64,000 nt of DNA, taken from NCBI GenBank assembly GCA_964016875.1, contig OZ024733.1:21805324-21869323 (forward strand). Reading direction: 5' to 3'. The position numbers were made by a program, and so were the translations under genes. This document shows, one piece after another, positions 46,976 through 60,690 of this stretch. Within the stretch, counting starts at the first letter, position 1; each line of letters begins with the position of its first letter. Under the pieces are notes generated by a model. That model did not search any database. It saw only the letters and a list, made by a program, of their open reading frames with translations, and had not been told where the DNA came from. Origin of the DNA: Fallopia convolvulus. Taxonomy: Eukaryota > Streptophyta > Magnoliopsida > Caryophyllales > Polygonaceae.

Positions 46976-48370
46976 TGTAACACCCCGTCTTTCCACAGGG
47001 CGTTACTTGATAGTAGACCTTACCAAGTACTACTTAGGTGGGTTGACAACAACACTTTAGGATCTTGCAACGCGGGCACGACGAGAAAACTTAATAAAAC
47101 ATCCAACCTTTTATTTAGTAAAACTAAGAAAACATAATTATGCATGCATTCACGAAAATATAAATATTCAAACTCGACAAAATCCTATCATTAATGAACT
47201 AACCTAGTAACAATAATAAACATCACATAATAATAAATCCAACATAATAATAAATTCAACTCCCTAATATAACAAAAAGAAACCAAAGTAACTCCGACCC
47301 CACTATGACACGCGCTCTTCACCGCTCCGCCCCGCCATCTGGCCTCAATTCATGCACGGTTCCCTGGTTCATACCTGGAACTAAAAAATATTACCCAAAG
47401 GGTCAGCTACTAATCTATCAAGTTAGAAAGAATGCGGAAATTGCAAGACGTTTGAAAACATTTCTAAGGTCAGCATCCAAGTCCACAAACGCACTCATAA
47501 CTCTAAAGGTCAACACCTAAATTAGTTTTGGTTAGTCTCACATAGCCATATACACATTCACAAACACAATTTTACCGAAAAAATGCAATTCCTCCATCTC
47601 GCAATCCAACCTCCAAGGCGCTCAACCCCGCGCCGAGTGCAGAGGCAGACTCTCTAACTCTACTTCACAATCTCCCTTCTAACCCCGGCTAAGCCTCCAC
47701 TGGAGCACTTGCCAAAACACATAGATAATAATTTTTGTTTTGAAGGGGTACGGATTCCTATACATGGGTTTGGTTCCGGTTCCGGTTCTCGGTACGGTTC
47801 CGGTTCGTCCACCCTCGGAACCGACAGCTCCGAACCGGGTGGAACCACCGGTTCCCCCCATAAAAAATGAAAATAACCAAACCACGATCACGGTTTGGGT
47901 AATCGCGGTCGCGGTCCATTGGACCACGACCACGGTTTTCGTTCAGAGGACAAAAATGAAGCTTTTTTTATTTTTTTTAATCATTTCCTGTTCCATGGTT
48001 CTGAGGAACCGGAACCGCCGGTTTGCAAACCGGACCCAGCTCTGCGGATTCCCCATCACATGGACCATCCATAGACAACTCTTCCTCCCGCTGACTACGC
48101 GCATGGCCATGCCGAAAACGGTACCAACACAAAGAAAACGTTCAAAAACTTATTTCCGATAAAACCCATTTAAAAACCAATTTACACACAACCGCCCAAG
48201 CAATTCCAAAACACTTCAAAAAGATATTCGGGACTAGTTCCCAAAACCAATCCTACAATAACGGCACAAAATCTAACAAGACAGAAAAGAACTGAGCAAG
48301 TCGAAAACAACTTACCTTGATAGATGAGTTCCTAACGTATATGGAGAAGAGTCGAGAATCCGCGAAGGTG
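46976..48370 (+). repeat. LTR-like repeat starting TGTAACACCCC, copy 1
   Basis: TGTAACACCCCG at the start, GACAACAA, CTTGCAAC and CACGACGAGAAA follow in the same order as in copy 2 (53193 onward). Both also share CTCCACTGGAGCACT (47696 and 57913) at equivalent distances once the hAT is removed from copy 2. TGTAACACCCC is a common LTR start in plant chromoviruses. The right end is not resolved, and no adjoining PBS or PPT was recognised. Confidence 0.6.
47741..48040. mobile_element. GGTTCCGG-rich inverted-repeat insertion
   Basis: GGTTCCGGTTCCGGTTC at the left and GGAACCGGAACCGCCGG at the right oppose each other, with CGGTTTGG/CCACGACCACGG repeats between. Copy 2 of the surrounding repeat lacks it. 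Such subterminal repeats are usual in hAT-type MITEs, but no clean end or 8-bp duplicate was found. Confidence 0.5.
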
Positions 48371-50097
48371 AAACCTAGCCTTAAACATATTGACGGTAAC
48401 ACTTAGTACTCTGACGGTCTCCAACAAAATTAAAACTTGGTAACTCTTAACTATCCCAAGCTCACTAGTACTAAAGCATACAATGAACCGACTAACTAAA
48501 ATAACTAGCTAACCTAAACTAAACTTTCATCGAATATACCCACTTATTTTAAATGTTTCACTTGACTAACCTTAACTACTAATTAATTAACTGAACCTAA
48601 CAAAAATGACCTACATATTCATTAAATACTTCCTATCCTTTAACATGTGAATGCCATTCAAATTCCAATAATCAAGTTTCTCATTAATTTTCCAGATACG
48701 TACGTTCTTTTATAGCAAACTAAAGCAACAATTTAACTATCTAGCTACACTAACGTATCTCCCCATATATTTACACCAACTCATTTTAGTATTACTTTAA
48801 TCCTAATGATTAACTAAACCACTAAACCCCATAAAGAAACATCCATGACCGAGAACCCAACCCCTACTCCAACTCTCGTCACTCATCGACACCTCTTCAC
48901 CCAAGCCACCATTGTTAAACAATTAAACTACCACAAGACACATATTCCACATTAAAGTGTTTCTTTGTAATTGCCCCTTGATGAGAGTCCGATCAACGTT
49001 CCATAGAGTTTTTTTTTAAAACTAATTGAATTTGAAAACTTTAAATTTACCCATAAAAGATAGAGGCAATTAAGGGATACTTTAAAGTTGTGATCAAGAC
49101 AAATCCCTACAAGGCTAGCTGGACTCGATCGACAACGAACACAATGATACGTGATTGCCTCGGATGACTCCTTAGAAACCTCGTATATGACCCACACAAG
49201 TCCCGATCTTGCTCTGTAACGATTATTCCAACCTGAATTTGCAATCAATGTGAGAAATCGGAAACAACAAGTAACCAAACTGATTTGAATGAATCTGAAG
49301 GAACCGAATTTGATAGATTGAAAGACTCAATTTTGATAGTTCAATCAGATTGGCTCTAGCGCTAAATCTGATTGATTAACTAGAACGATCTTTAACAATC
49401 AATTCTAGAACAATCTCTATTGAATAAATCAATGGATCAAACTTAAACAAACACAATTGAATTTCGGATGAAGAGAGAGAAGTCGGATTGATGATGATGT
49501 TGATCTCGAACACTTGCAAGCATAGACACGAGTTTTTGAGCCCAAGGACGAGATAAACCTTTCTTAGGGTTTATCTCATCTCAAGCTGATTTTATTGAAT
49601 GAAATAACAAGAGTATAAATAGAGAATACAAAAGCTATTACTTGGGGAGCAAGGAGGAGCATATGGCCGACCCTAGAGAAGGGGATTTTGACCTCCTTAT
49701 CTTGCTTCCCAAGATATAATAAAATATCTAAGACTAAATCTATCTAGATCCCCTCAATTAAATAAATTATGGCTGACTTATTTAATTAAGGAAATATCTC
49801 TAACAAACTAAAAATATCCAAAACAAACTAAAAATATCTCTAACAACCATGAGAGAGAATATCAACCAACTAACATAAGCCTATTGATTGATTTCTCTAC
49901 ATTATTAAAAAGCAAAACACGCCTATAATAAAATAATAAAAGATATTTTCTCTTACTTAGAATGGTCAAGTCAAAGGGTTGACTTTGACCCATGTACCAA
50001 TTTATCTCACCCGGTCACTTACTAAATTCAGCCCTAAAGTGAGACAAACTAATACATGTTTCTAAATAAGGAAATAGGTAATTTTCGGCCCCTTGAG
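48371..50097. other. Intergenic, no gene recognised
   Basis: 48371-48960 probably continues the LTR-like repeat. 49290-49760 has no coding frame, and repeated ATCTGATTGATT-type phrases occur at about 49340-49400. Confidence 0.4.
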
Positions 50098-50313
50098 TTA
50101 ATCCATGGAATCCGGGCTCAATTGATGTCGAATGCACGAGACCCACTTTGTCTTGCCAGGTTCTTCAAGAACTGCTGCCAATCGAACCAAGATTGTTGTT
50201 GTGCCTTGAGCAATCTTCTTAGCTCGACTTCTTGTAATTGGTCCGTCAGAAGGCACTCGAATCAACTCATCGACGTCGGTTGGAGACATGGCAAGCTTCA
50301 CTGCATCACACAA
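50098..50313 (-). pseudogene. Ty3/gypsy polyprotein fragment (ITRSRAKK type)
   Basis: On minus the frame has DVDELIRVPSDGPITRSRAKKIAQ and ends after PDSMD. The phrase PSxGPITRSRAKK is typical of plant gypsy polyproteins near a terminus. It is short and isolated, with no protease or transcriptase nearby. Whether it is gag N-terminus or pol C-terminus cannot be told. Confidence 0.5.
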
Positions 50314-51190
50314 GGCGGGGAAATTCAGAAGAAAAAGGATCGACTTTTACCCGCAAGCAACGACGCACTTTGGTCGGCAATAGCAACGAACAGCCCGGCG
50401 ATTCCGTAGACCTCGGAGGACATGAACTTGGGGAGATCAATGATCTTGAAGGTAAGAGAGCTAAGATTAGATTCTAAAGAGGTAGCGGAAAGGAGACAAG
50501 GGAAACGAGGTTTACCGGCGATCGAAGTACCGACCGGGACGACAAGCGCTCACCTCAGATCCGCCGGAGAAGACGAAACACATAGCTTTGCCGGAGAGGA
50601 CATCCCGCTCGCCTTCACCAGAGAGGAGGGGTAATTAAGGACCTCGGTTATACTATCGTGGATGACAGCTCTTGAAGAAAACAACAAAGTGTGGTGTTCG
50701 GTTAAGGAGGGGTTCCATCTACTTAGGACTTAATTAGGATTAGGTTAACAAAAAGAAGAAGAACGAGTTTAAATATTGAGAAGGGTTTGGCTAAAGATAA
50801 AGTTTTAGTTAGGATAAGATTTGTTAGGATAAAACTAATATTTGAATGAAATTAACTCGACGATGTATCATTATTATATAAGGATTTTCACCGAACTTGG
50901 ATCTCCGTTGTTAGAGTATAAAAGATTTAAGTAGGCGACTATGGGTGATTTCAACGAGTTATGCTTAGTAAAGTAATATTATCCACCAAGTTACTTGTGG
51001 ATCAAGAAATCTTGCTTGTTTGCTAGACAAGAAATCCCTGCTCCCGACCCAAAAGAAAAACGAAATTGTGAAAGGAGAAATCGTGATTTAAATGTAACCG
51101 AATATTACATACTACATCCCTTAAGAAAGTTTCGTCTCAAAACTTTTTATAACGAATTTCCAAGGTTTCACAAAATTACACCTTGAGGAA
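50314..51190. other. Probable retroelement flank, nothing specific
   Basis: Moderately GC-rich up to 50640, then AT-rich. No frame longer than 70 codons is convincing. Confidence 0.35.
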
Positions 51191-51234
51191 GAAATTTGGT
51201 GCATTGATCGTTGTATTGATTTCTCTAATGGTTG

Positions 51235-52600
51235 TCCTAAAAAAATGTATTGATTATTCTGTTGGTTCACATCTCTGTATGATGAGGTTCATTGTAAGCA
51301 CTATTACAGTTCATTGGTTTTTTTTTCATGGTAGTTATTATGTCATGATATTTGGTTCATGATAAATGTTATTTTGATTCATGTTGTGATTATGGTTCAT
51401 GTCTCGTGGTCCAACCTATATATGACATTACCTAACATATTTATACTTGATATATACCAAGCTTATATATACTCGATATAACCATGTCACCCATAAGTGA
51501 CTATAACTTCTCCTCTCAGCTCCATAGTGCAACTATGATTAGGGAAAATACTTCTTATTTTTTGTTACTAACTCTCCATCGATTATAATTCTTCATTTTG
51601 AGGTTACAGATTGTTTTATGAATGTAGTCTTGTAAGTTGATGAGTTAATATACAATTCAGTTTTTTATTGCAAGTTGATGATTTTTGTCATCATGTTTGT
51701 CTTGTTTGAGATAAAGTTCTCATTTTGATGTGCATTTGTCCAAATGAATATTAGATACCGCCTCAACCACATGATTCAAAGGATTTGGTGGCGTGCCTAA
51801 TGGTGCAAGTTCTGTATGTTGTTGCTTGCCCTTGGTGCGAAGACATCACTATAATAAACATCATATTCATTAGATATTTTGGTGAGTTTGTTTGAGTTTA
51901 AATGTTTGGATATCAACTTTTTTAAATGATCATGTCATTTGGTAGCCTATTAGCTCAAATGGTAGAGCAATGTGCATGTGCACATAGATGTGGGTTCAAA
52001 TCCCACATATGCTAGCTCTTCGTACAGTTTATGTCTTTTGGCTCATACGTATTGTTCTTTTGGTTCATTTCTTTATAAAGTAAGGTTCATAATATTTCTT
52101 CTTATGGTTCATAAATATTGTTTCATGCCTTTTAATTCTTAATAGTTTATCTCATAGTTCATATCTTTTAAGTCATACTCGTTATTTTGGTTCATGACTT
52201 TTGTTCTTTTAGTTCATAAAAGTTGGACTAATGGTTCATGGCTTTACACGGTCAAGTTGATACTATTTGTCAATAAGGTTCATGAAATTTAATTCACAAT
52301 ACTTGTTATTTGTGTCATGTTTCCATAAATGATATTATGTTGGTTCAAGTCATTATATGGTTAAGTTAATAACAATTGTTATTAAGGTTCATGAAATTTA
52401 ATTCATAATACTTATTATTTTTGACATGTAATCTAGTACATAAATCGTATTTTGTGGGTTCATGTCTTTATATGATTAGGTTCATAACAATTAACAATAT
52501 GGATCATGAAATTTTATTCACAATATTTTTTACTTGTGTCATGCATTCTAGTTAATAAATGGTATAAGTTAATGATTTGGTATGCTAGGTTCATAATTTA
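51235..52600 (+). repeat. GGTTCAT-rich tract
   Basis: GGTTCAT and close variants (GTTCAT, GATTCAT) recur many times at irregular spacing, often as ATGGTTCATG or AGGTTCATAA. A ~115-bp unit ending TTTAATTCACAATACTT recurs near 52263-52420. The GTTCAT theme also builds the fold-back element at 31987. Confidence 0.6.
51944..52014 (+). tRNA. tRNA-like sequence (pseudogene or SINE head), 71 nt
   Basis: Acceptor arms AGCCTAT/ATATGCT pair at six of seven positions. The D arm is GCTC..GAGC, and the T arm GTGGG TTCAAAT CCCAC is perfect. Pol III box A (TAGCTCAAATGG) and box B (GGTTCAAATCC) are intact. The anticodon arm is odd: stem ATGTG/CACAT leaves a 6-nt loop and the variable region is 4 nt, so it is not a normal tRNA and no anticodon can be assigned. 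Confidence 0.5.
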
Positions 52601-53761
52601 TGAACAATTGGTAAAAAAAGTGCTCTAAACACTAAGTTGACCATTTGGACATTTTGTCAAACACATGGTGGGCGCTTAGATGAGCATTGGACACTAGCCT
52701 TTGTTTTCAATCAAAAACATGAAATTGTAAGCAAAATATACACAGTCTTCATATGTTTGATCAAACCTAACAAAAAAGCAGTTCAAAAACACACAAAACA
52801 TGTAAATCCTAGTACCAAGCTCTAAAATTTGAAAAAAAATCCCAAATGTGAACTTGAAACCATACAAAAGAGTTCTATACCAAAAATCATGAAGAGAAAA
52901 CACAAATTGGAGTTGGGATCAACAAAAAAGCGAATCAAATTAGAAGAAGAAATGGGCAACAAATGTAGAGAAGAATTCGATCGAAAAGAGTGAATGAAAC
53001 TCCACGTTGAAGAGGAAGGAGATGCCCTCTGTAACTTGTGTTCTAATTGAATGGATAAAAGATAAAAATGTCCCCCCGTGTATAATATTACTTGAACGCG
53101 TGTGTTGATCGTGACCGTAGATGTATCATGATCGAACGGTTGAAATTTGCTCGCATATTACACCCTAATAACAGCCCTCATCTAATCATGATTGTAACAC
53201 CCCGGTTTTAAATACCAGAATGTCACTTGGTTGAGGACCTCACCTGGGTCCACCTAGGCTAATCTGACAACAATCTCACAATGTGGGACCTTGCAACAAA
53301 GACACGACGAGAAATACAAGAAAAACATACAACTTATGTTTCTTGAAAAGTAACAAAGTCATGCATGTGTACATTAGACAACCCCAACACAACCCTCATT
53401 TCCGATCCCCAAACATCAAGCAATATTTACAATCATCTAACTTAACAAGACTACATAGACTCCTAGGAACTTCAGTCCTACAAAATGTTACCCGACTTCA
53501 TCCTAAGACACGCCACGTCGATCTGACTCACCATCATCTTGGAGAAGATTCTTTGGAGCATTATTCAATCTAGAGTGGTTACCTAAGAGAACAACAACAC
53601 CCCGAAGGGTTAGCAAACAATTCCAATATGGATTGAATAGTAAATGCAACATGCAGAAGCAAACTCAATTTATTTGATTACATAATAAGAATAGTAATAT
53701 AATAGTTCACATATAGTACATTCATAATACAGACAAGTACACCACAATATTAAAATTATAC

Positions 53762-56700
53762 TAGGGATGCTCAACGGGTCGGGTCGGGTCGACTCGCGAC
53801 CCGCAAAAAAAATAATTTTTGACCCGCGGGTCGCGGGTCGACCCGTTTGACCTGTTTAACCCTCATTCCGACATTACTAATGCGTTTTTGGCTATTTTAA
53901 CTCCAAATCAAACAAAAAAACTAAAACATAAAGTCATAAAGCTGTCCCACAAAGTACAATACTCCAAAATCCAAAACAAATCAAAGTATCAAACACACAC
54001 ATAAGAACACACACACACAACACAAGAAGTCAAGAACAAGTCCCTGCAACATAACACACATACAAAGCCAAAATCAAACAATCCAACAAAGAACAATATT
54101 CCAATATCCAAATCAAACATTCAAATCCGCCTTCAAATCCTCCTTAATCTTCTCGAGTTCTTGATGCATGACTAGTTGACAACCTCTCTTCAACCTTAAA
54201 AAAATTAGAAAAACTATATAAGTACATAATAATCACCAAATAGGCAAATAATAACATAATAACAAAAGTCAAATAAATTTATATTCAACAAGATTTGCCT
54301 CACCATTATCTAACAACATCAAGTCATCAACAAGCATAAAATGTGCTTTCTAGCACCGCACTTGGAATTTCCTCATCCTCTTCATCCTCATCATCAAGTA
54401 TAATTTCATTTCTTTCACTTGCCCTCAACCAATCTTGAGTGCAAACAAGTGCTTGCACCATCTTATAAGACATATCAAAACATATTAAGTTATTAACTAA
54501 TTAAATGGTTCTAAAATAAGCAACTAATAACCATTTTTTACATAAACAAATAAAAAAGCTTACCTCAGGCTTCAATCTACTTCTGTAATCTGAAATGGTA
54601 CGTCTTCCAGTGCTGAATGCAGATTCAGAAGGAACAGTTGATATGGGAATGGCTAGAACATCTCGAGCCATGCATGCAAGAATGGGATACCTTTGGTGAT
54701 TTTTGGCCCACCACTATAAAACATCTGTATTTTTCTGCTCAAACCTATCAACCAAGTACAAATCAAATTCTGATCTTAAGCCATCTTCACAATCATTTTC
54801 TTCTTCCACAACATAATCCAACCATGCCGTCTCTTCTCCTTTTCTAGATTGATGTCCTTGTGACCCTTGGTTGTTAGTTGCATTAAACAAAGATTTGTAG
54901 CTATCAAACAACTTACAAACAAACTCCTTTACCGCATTCACCATGTTCGGTGTCTCTGCATCACCAAATAAGTCTTTCAAAACAGATGTCACTCCACACA
55001 TTTTGTGTTGAGGATCAAGAAGTGCAGCCAAAAACAACAAGAAATTCAACCTCTTCAAGTCTCCAAAATACTTGTCAAATTTCTTCTTCATCTCAACTCC
55101 CATCGCCCTCATATCATAATCATCGCTTGCTATGAATTCCTTTAACAACTTGAAACACACAAGCAAATGAAAAATGAGCCAATTGCTTGTGACATACAAA
55201 GATCCTGAAATACGATTAGTCAAATCGTAAAACCCCTTAAGGAACCTTGTAAGAGATTCACATCTTTCCCAATCATCAGTTGTCATAGGCCCCAATGTCG
55301 ATCCCTCTTGCAACGCTGGAATTTGCAATCTTTTAAATACAGATCTATATTTCATCACAGACTCCAACATCAAATAGGTGGAATTCCACCTTGTAGGCAC
55401 ATCAATTTTCACCGAAGTCGTGTACTCAACATTTATAGACTCTGCCATCTGTATGAAAGCATTCTTTCTCGATGCGGAACCCCTAACAAACTTAAACATA
55501 GCTCGGACCTTTGCAATATGATCTTCACCCACACAATATCATCTTGCACTATCAAATTAACAATATGTGCAACACATCTCACATGCAAATATTGCCCTTT
55601 AGTCATGGAAGTTTCAACATTTTTAAGCTTATCCTTTACATACCTACAAGCAACATCATTTGACCCCACATTATCAACTGTAATTGCTAGAAGCTTAGAA
55701 GTCAAACCCCAGAATCTCAAGCAATCTTCAATAGCCCTACCAATTGACTCTCCAGTATGGGCATCAGAGTAACAAAAATTAATTATCCTCTTTTGGAGAA
55801 CCCATTTATCATCAACCCAATGAGCGGTCACATAAGTATAATTCTCCGTTGTTATTGATGTCCAAGTATCAGTTGTCAAACAAGCACTCACACAAGAAGT
55901 TTTAAAAAGCTCTTTTAACTTCTCCCTTTCTTTCAAGTAAAGATCATAAACATCACGTCTAACGGTATGACGAGAAGGCATGGTATACAAGGGTTGAGCA
56001 ACCTTAAAAGCTTTTCTTAGACCTTTTTTCTCTACCGCTTTAAATGGTTGTTCATCCACAATCACCATTTCAACAACAGAATCACTAATTTTCTTTGCAT
56101 CATATTTCCAATTCTTCACCTTCACATTATTATCACCATAACTTTCTAAAGTAAGTTGAGTTTGTGTACCTTGGCCTTGATTCTTTGGATTATTTTGGCA
56201 CTTCCCCAATGATGCAAGACATTTTTTGTGCCGACATCGCGTGAACCACATGCATAAGTCTTCTCACAAAACTTGCACTTAGCTCTTGTTTTCTCGTCTT
56301 CAGTGTACACATCATAATCTTCCCAATAATCCCTTTTCTTTCCTCTTGGCTTTTTAACCGGGGGCATTTTACTTGCAACTTCAGTTTGAGAATCAAGAGT
56401 TTGATCCATTTCATTTGATTCCATCTAATCAAAGTAAAAAAAAACATTAGTAAATAGCAATTTAGTTTTAAGTTTTAACTACTAACATCTAACAAAGCGC
56501 ACGCACAAAAACACCTAAAACCAATCAAGTTAGTAAACCCCTCCAATAATCAACTTACATTGCAAGAAAGTTTCGTTGATGATTCCATGGATATTTCACT
56601 ATCCATTATGGCATTATTTGTTAACTTTGTTTCCATCCAAGAAATTTTGATTGCCTGTCAACTTTATTCATATCCAATAATAATAATTAGCTATATATAT

Positions 56701-57685
56701 TGATTCATACTTCATACTGATATAATCCTTTGTAATTAGTACTTCTTTTCTTTTATGCTATAAGTATTTTGTTCATTTGTTGTAAAGTGTAATTAGTAAT
56801 TAAACATACATATAATCTGGCAAACACTAATAGAAAACAACACATAGCCAAAATAATCCCAAATAGCCACTACATAATTAATTAGTACAACACGTGAACA
56901 ATCAATGCATTTGTTCACTTGTTCTATAATCTGGTGTCAACTTTATTTACTTGTTCGAACACAACTAACTTAAAAAATAAAATTTTGTATCTCTTATTAG
57001 TAATTAATGGTAGACACTAATAGCAAATAGCCAAACAACAATAATAAGTAAATTAACTAATTAAGTAATAGCCTAATAGAGTAATAGTGAACTGTTGAGT
57101 GCTGATTGTTGAACACAAATGTCAAATGTTATTGAGTTGTTCCCTTCTCCGGTTCTGAACACAAATGCAGTGAGCCAGTGAAGGAGATGAAGAGGAGTAG
57201 AGGACGGATACTAACCTGGCCAAGAAGACAGTAGAGGACGGAGTCGCCGAAGGAGCGGAGAGGAAGAGGACGACCCGCGAAGACGATGGAGAAGTAGTAG
57301 AGTCACCTCCGCACAGTCGAGCAGTGGTCGACGGAGAAAGGTTGAAGACAACGGAGTTTCGCCGCGAGTCGTGACTCGTGAGGCGATAGATCTAGGGTTT
57401 CTGAGAGGCGGCGTGCTCCTACAGAAACTCGAGAAGTGATAATCGGGGTTGAAAATTGATATATGAAAGGCGCTACAATGAATTTTGTCTAGTAATCCTG
57501 GGCCCTGCTCTGATGTATAATTTTTTTTAAAAATGGTGCGGGTCGTGCGGGTCGACCCGCGACCCGACGGGTTTTGCCCGACCAGACCCGCACCCAAAAT
57601 TCTTGGGGAAAACCGACCCGCGACCCGCAATTTACGGGTCGGGTCAGTGCGGGTCGCGGGCGACCCGACCCGTTGAGCATCCCTA
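53762..57685 (-). mobile_element. hAT (Ac-like) transposon, 3.9 kb
   Basis: Terminal inverted repeats TAGGGATGCTCAACGGGTCG at both ends are flanked by identical 8-bp duplicates AATTATAC (53754-53761 and 57686-57693). GACCCGC/GCGGGTC motifs crowd the outer ~150 bp of each end, as expected of transposase-binding subterminal repeats. It encodes one broken transposase gene on minus. Confidence 0.95.
54330..56424 (-). pseudogene. hAT transposase, two frameshifts and one stop
   Basis: The minus start MESNEMDQT is at 56424. A BED zinc finger follows (YWEDYDVY, CKFCEKTY, HH), broken by a frameshift near 56210. The core runs on with LTTDTWTS (first Asp), TVDNVGSND (second Asp) and RCVAHIVNLIVQD. A second frameshift near 55530 leads into DVPTRWNSTYLML and LDPQHKM, and a TAG (54714-54716) sits where Gln is expected. 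The hATC dimerisation domain (ARDVLAIPISTVPSESAFSTGRR, third acidic residue in SESAF) ends at a donor near 54563. A last exon has MVQALVCTQDWL and ends near 54334. It would cut and paste the element; it is now inactive. Confidence 0.9.
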
Positions 57686-58260
57686 AATTATACACTTAAT
57701 AATAATAGCATATCGTCTCACTTTAGTATCTTCTCAAACATCTCTCGCCTCAATAATAATGCAATCATAACTCATTCATTCTTATCCGTTAACTACATCG
57801 ATCTAATAAGCATGACATCCTCCAACCTTACACGGGGTAGTGGATGGCGGCCTCCACCGTTTTTCCGAACCACTCACACCCTCATTATTCACCTTCTTAC
57901 CCCTGGTCAAACCTCCACTGGAGCACTCGCCAAAATATTTTATTATAATTTTGAATGGGCCCTCCTTGACATACAACTAAGTCAAGGATGTCTCTGCCTT
58001 TCCGACTATCCTTGATCATAGCCGTATCGGTTAGGTGCCAATGCTTGGAAATCCAAATAAAATACAAAATAGTGTTCATCTATTATATTTCTCAAAATAA
58101 CGAATTATTTTCAATTAGACATATAGTAATATAAAGGGATGAATCCCAAAATAAAGCTCTACACATCATATCTACACATCCAACACACATCAAAATTGAT
58201 AACTAAGTAAGTCTATGCGACTTACCTTAAACGAAGAATTTCTCACTAGAACGGAATGAA

Positions 58261-60690
58261 CTTGATCAAACTAAGTGTCTAAGAATAACAATAATATTCA
58301 TAAGAAACAACGCTCCAACCAAATCAAGTTAGAGTTTAAAGAAAAGACTTGACCCGACAAACCACAAGTTGATCCGGTAACTAAAATTGTACACAATTCA
58401 TTTTTATCCAAACTGATTTAATCAACCAATATTCACACTCAAGAACCCATAATACCTAAAATACCAAATCCACAACACTTTCTACTTATAAACTACTTAA
58501 TTATAAATTACTGAGTCATTTGCTTAGTTAAGTTTCAACTTATATAAGTATCTAGTACCCAAAACACACACATTAGCCATTACTTGCGATATTCATTTAA
58601 TTAATCTATTACAATCTTAAGTTAAACACTCACATGATACTTAAATGATTTTGAAATTAAAGAGGGGAGCACTTATATATTAGCGTAACTACATTTGTAC
58701 GCTTAGATATATCAACTTGATCAACTTAATTATTTTTTTGTAGTTACATTAATCTACTTCTACCTAAGCTATTACTAATTAATACTAATTAGCCTTTATA
58801 AAAACTAATGGTCTAACTACATATAACTAATTGTAACCCATCAACCAAACCATTCTAAACCTTTAAGAATAAACCCTCCTACTACCATAGACTCTAAAAA
58901 CAACCTTGCAATATTAAATTAAAAATAGCCTAATTCTTATATATAAACATATCCTTAAAGTCTAATAAAACCTAAACAATTGAGCCCTCATACTCTAAAA
59001 ATGGATCACACGTACAACCCCATTATGACCTTTAATTCGACCCCTCCTCTCAACCAATACAGATGCATAATTTTGTATACCAATAATAGATGGATTTTAG
59101 ATAGACTAGACCATGAACTTGTAATTTAATGGAACTGAAAACACCGAAGAAATTAACCGTAAATTCCTCGCCCATACCTTAAATAATTGGTTAGACCACT
59201 TGTGGTGACTGTGGACGAACGAGGTTGCAGCTAAATTTGAGGAAAAGTGGTGATTGGATCAAATTACTTGTGGTGCAGAGACGTAGGAGCATAAATGGGT
59301 TTCTCACAAAAGATTGTAACTAAAGAAAGATGAGCAAATTGAATAACCTTGTTGGAAAATAGGATTAGTGTAGGTTGATAATAGGAACGTGGCATTTAAT
59401 TAGGTTAGCCAACACTTGCAGGAGTTTAGTTAGTACCATGTTTATATCTTTCAAAAAGAGGAAGGGATGTGTTGTATGTCATCACAGCCATCTGCAAGTG
59501 CATACGCAAACCAAGTAATTAATACATATAGGTTAAAAACAATGGCATGCAAGTATGCAACATTCCATTAGAACAACTAACTTGTATATATCGCAATTCA
59601 TTTGTTCCCAAATCTTCATTATATGGCTCCACATTCAACTGAGTTATGCCTAAAAAATAGATATTAGGATTTCAGACACGGAAAACTCAATACATGTTTT
59701 TCAACAGTAAGGATTTGTTCAAACACCTTTCCTCAATAGCTCAACAACAACATTAATGCTAGGGTGATGAGCTGCATAATAAACAATATAAATGGTTCAC
59801 AGGTGAGAATACTAAAAAGAAACAGCATTCTAAACAAACTTAAGATTATTGGAGAAATGATACAGTCAATATTCAAACCCTTACAATGTGGAATATAATG
59901 CTCAAACAATAAGTGATTTGAATTTATATTACTAGAAACAATAAGGATGACAATTATACTGGATCAATTTTTAGGGTTGATACCTTTAAAGTTGCAACAG
60001 GTGACATTTAACCTCATATCAGCATGATGAAGCCACTTTAGTTGTCCACGTTGTTAAAAAATAGAACCGAACTCATGTTTCTAGGTTTTTCACACTATTT
60101 AAAAACATATTAAAGTAGCAAATATTATTACAGAATAGATTGAAGTAGCAAATATTATTACAGGGTCATCAACACATTTATGAATTATAGGTGCAATTGA
60201 GAAATACCTCAGAGAAAAGTTATTGCCAAGTATCATTAAGTGAACCGGGCTAGCAAAGTAGTGTTTAATACATCAGCTGCTCTACATAAAAAGAAATGAT
60301 AAATCAACCAATATAAATTGTAATAACATCCATGACCCATGAAATCAGAAAATCAAATTGACATTTCGTCGATTACCTCACACGCATCATCAAATCTTAA
60401 ATTCATCTCTCAAACAATATAACAGACTACAAAAAAACAACTAACCACATATGTTGTCAAAACATTGGAGCAAAAGAAGAAACCATATGAGACATAGAAA
60501 GCATAATTTGGCTTAATAATGAAAGCAAATTAAGGATTTACCTTTTATAGATGTATCCCATGTGAAAAATCAACGAGTTATCTTTTAGCAATCAAACTTC
60601 TAAATCACATCAAGCACCCTTCCCCTATGCTTTACTGATGAAATTAATTAGGAACCCTAGGAAAAATAATTAGCAATGCAAATTAGGAGA
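58261..60690. other. AT-rich intergenic, no gene recognised
   Basis: No coding frame longer than 60 codons. No element ends were recognised. Confidence 0.4.

Larger units (their letters stand above)
53193..58260 (+). repeat. LTR-like repeat starting TGTAACACCCC, copy 2 (split by hAT)
   Basis: It runs 53193-53761 and resumes at 57694. It aligns with copy 1 at 46976 (see there). The hAT at 53762-57685 is the interruption. The right end was placed only where similarity to copy 1 (CTTACCTT region, 48310 and 58225) was last seen. Confidence 0.6.

Noticed and set aside
51944..52014. Functional tRNA gene
   Set aside because: The anticodon loop has six bases and the variable region four; no normal anticodon can be read.
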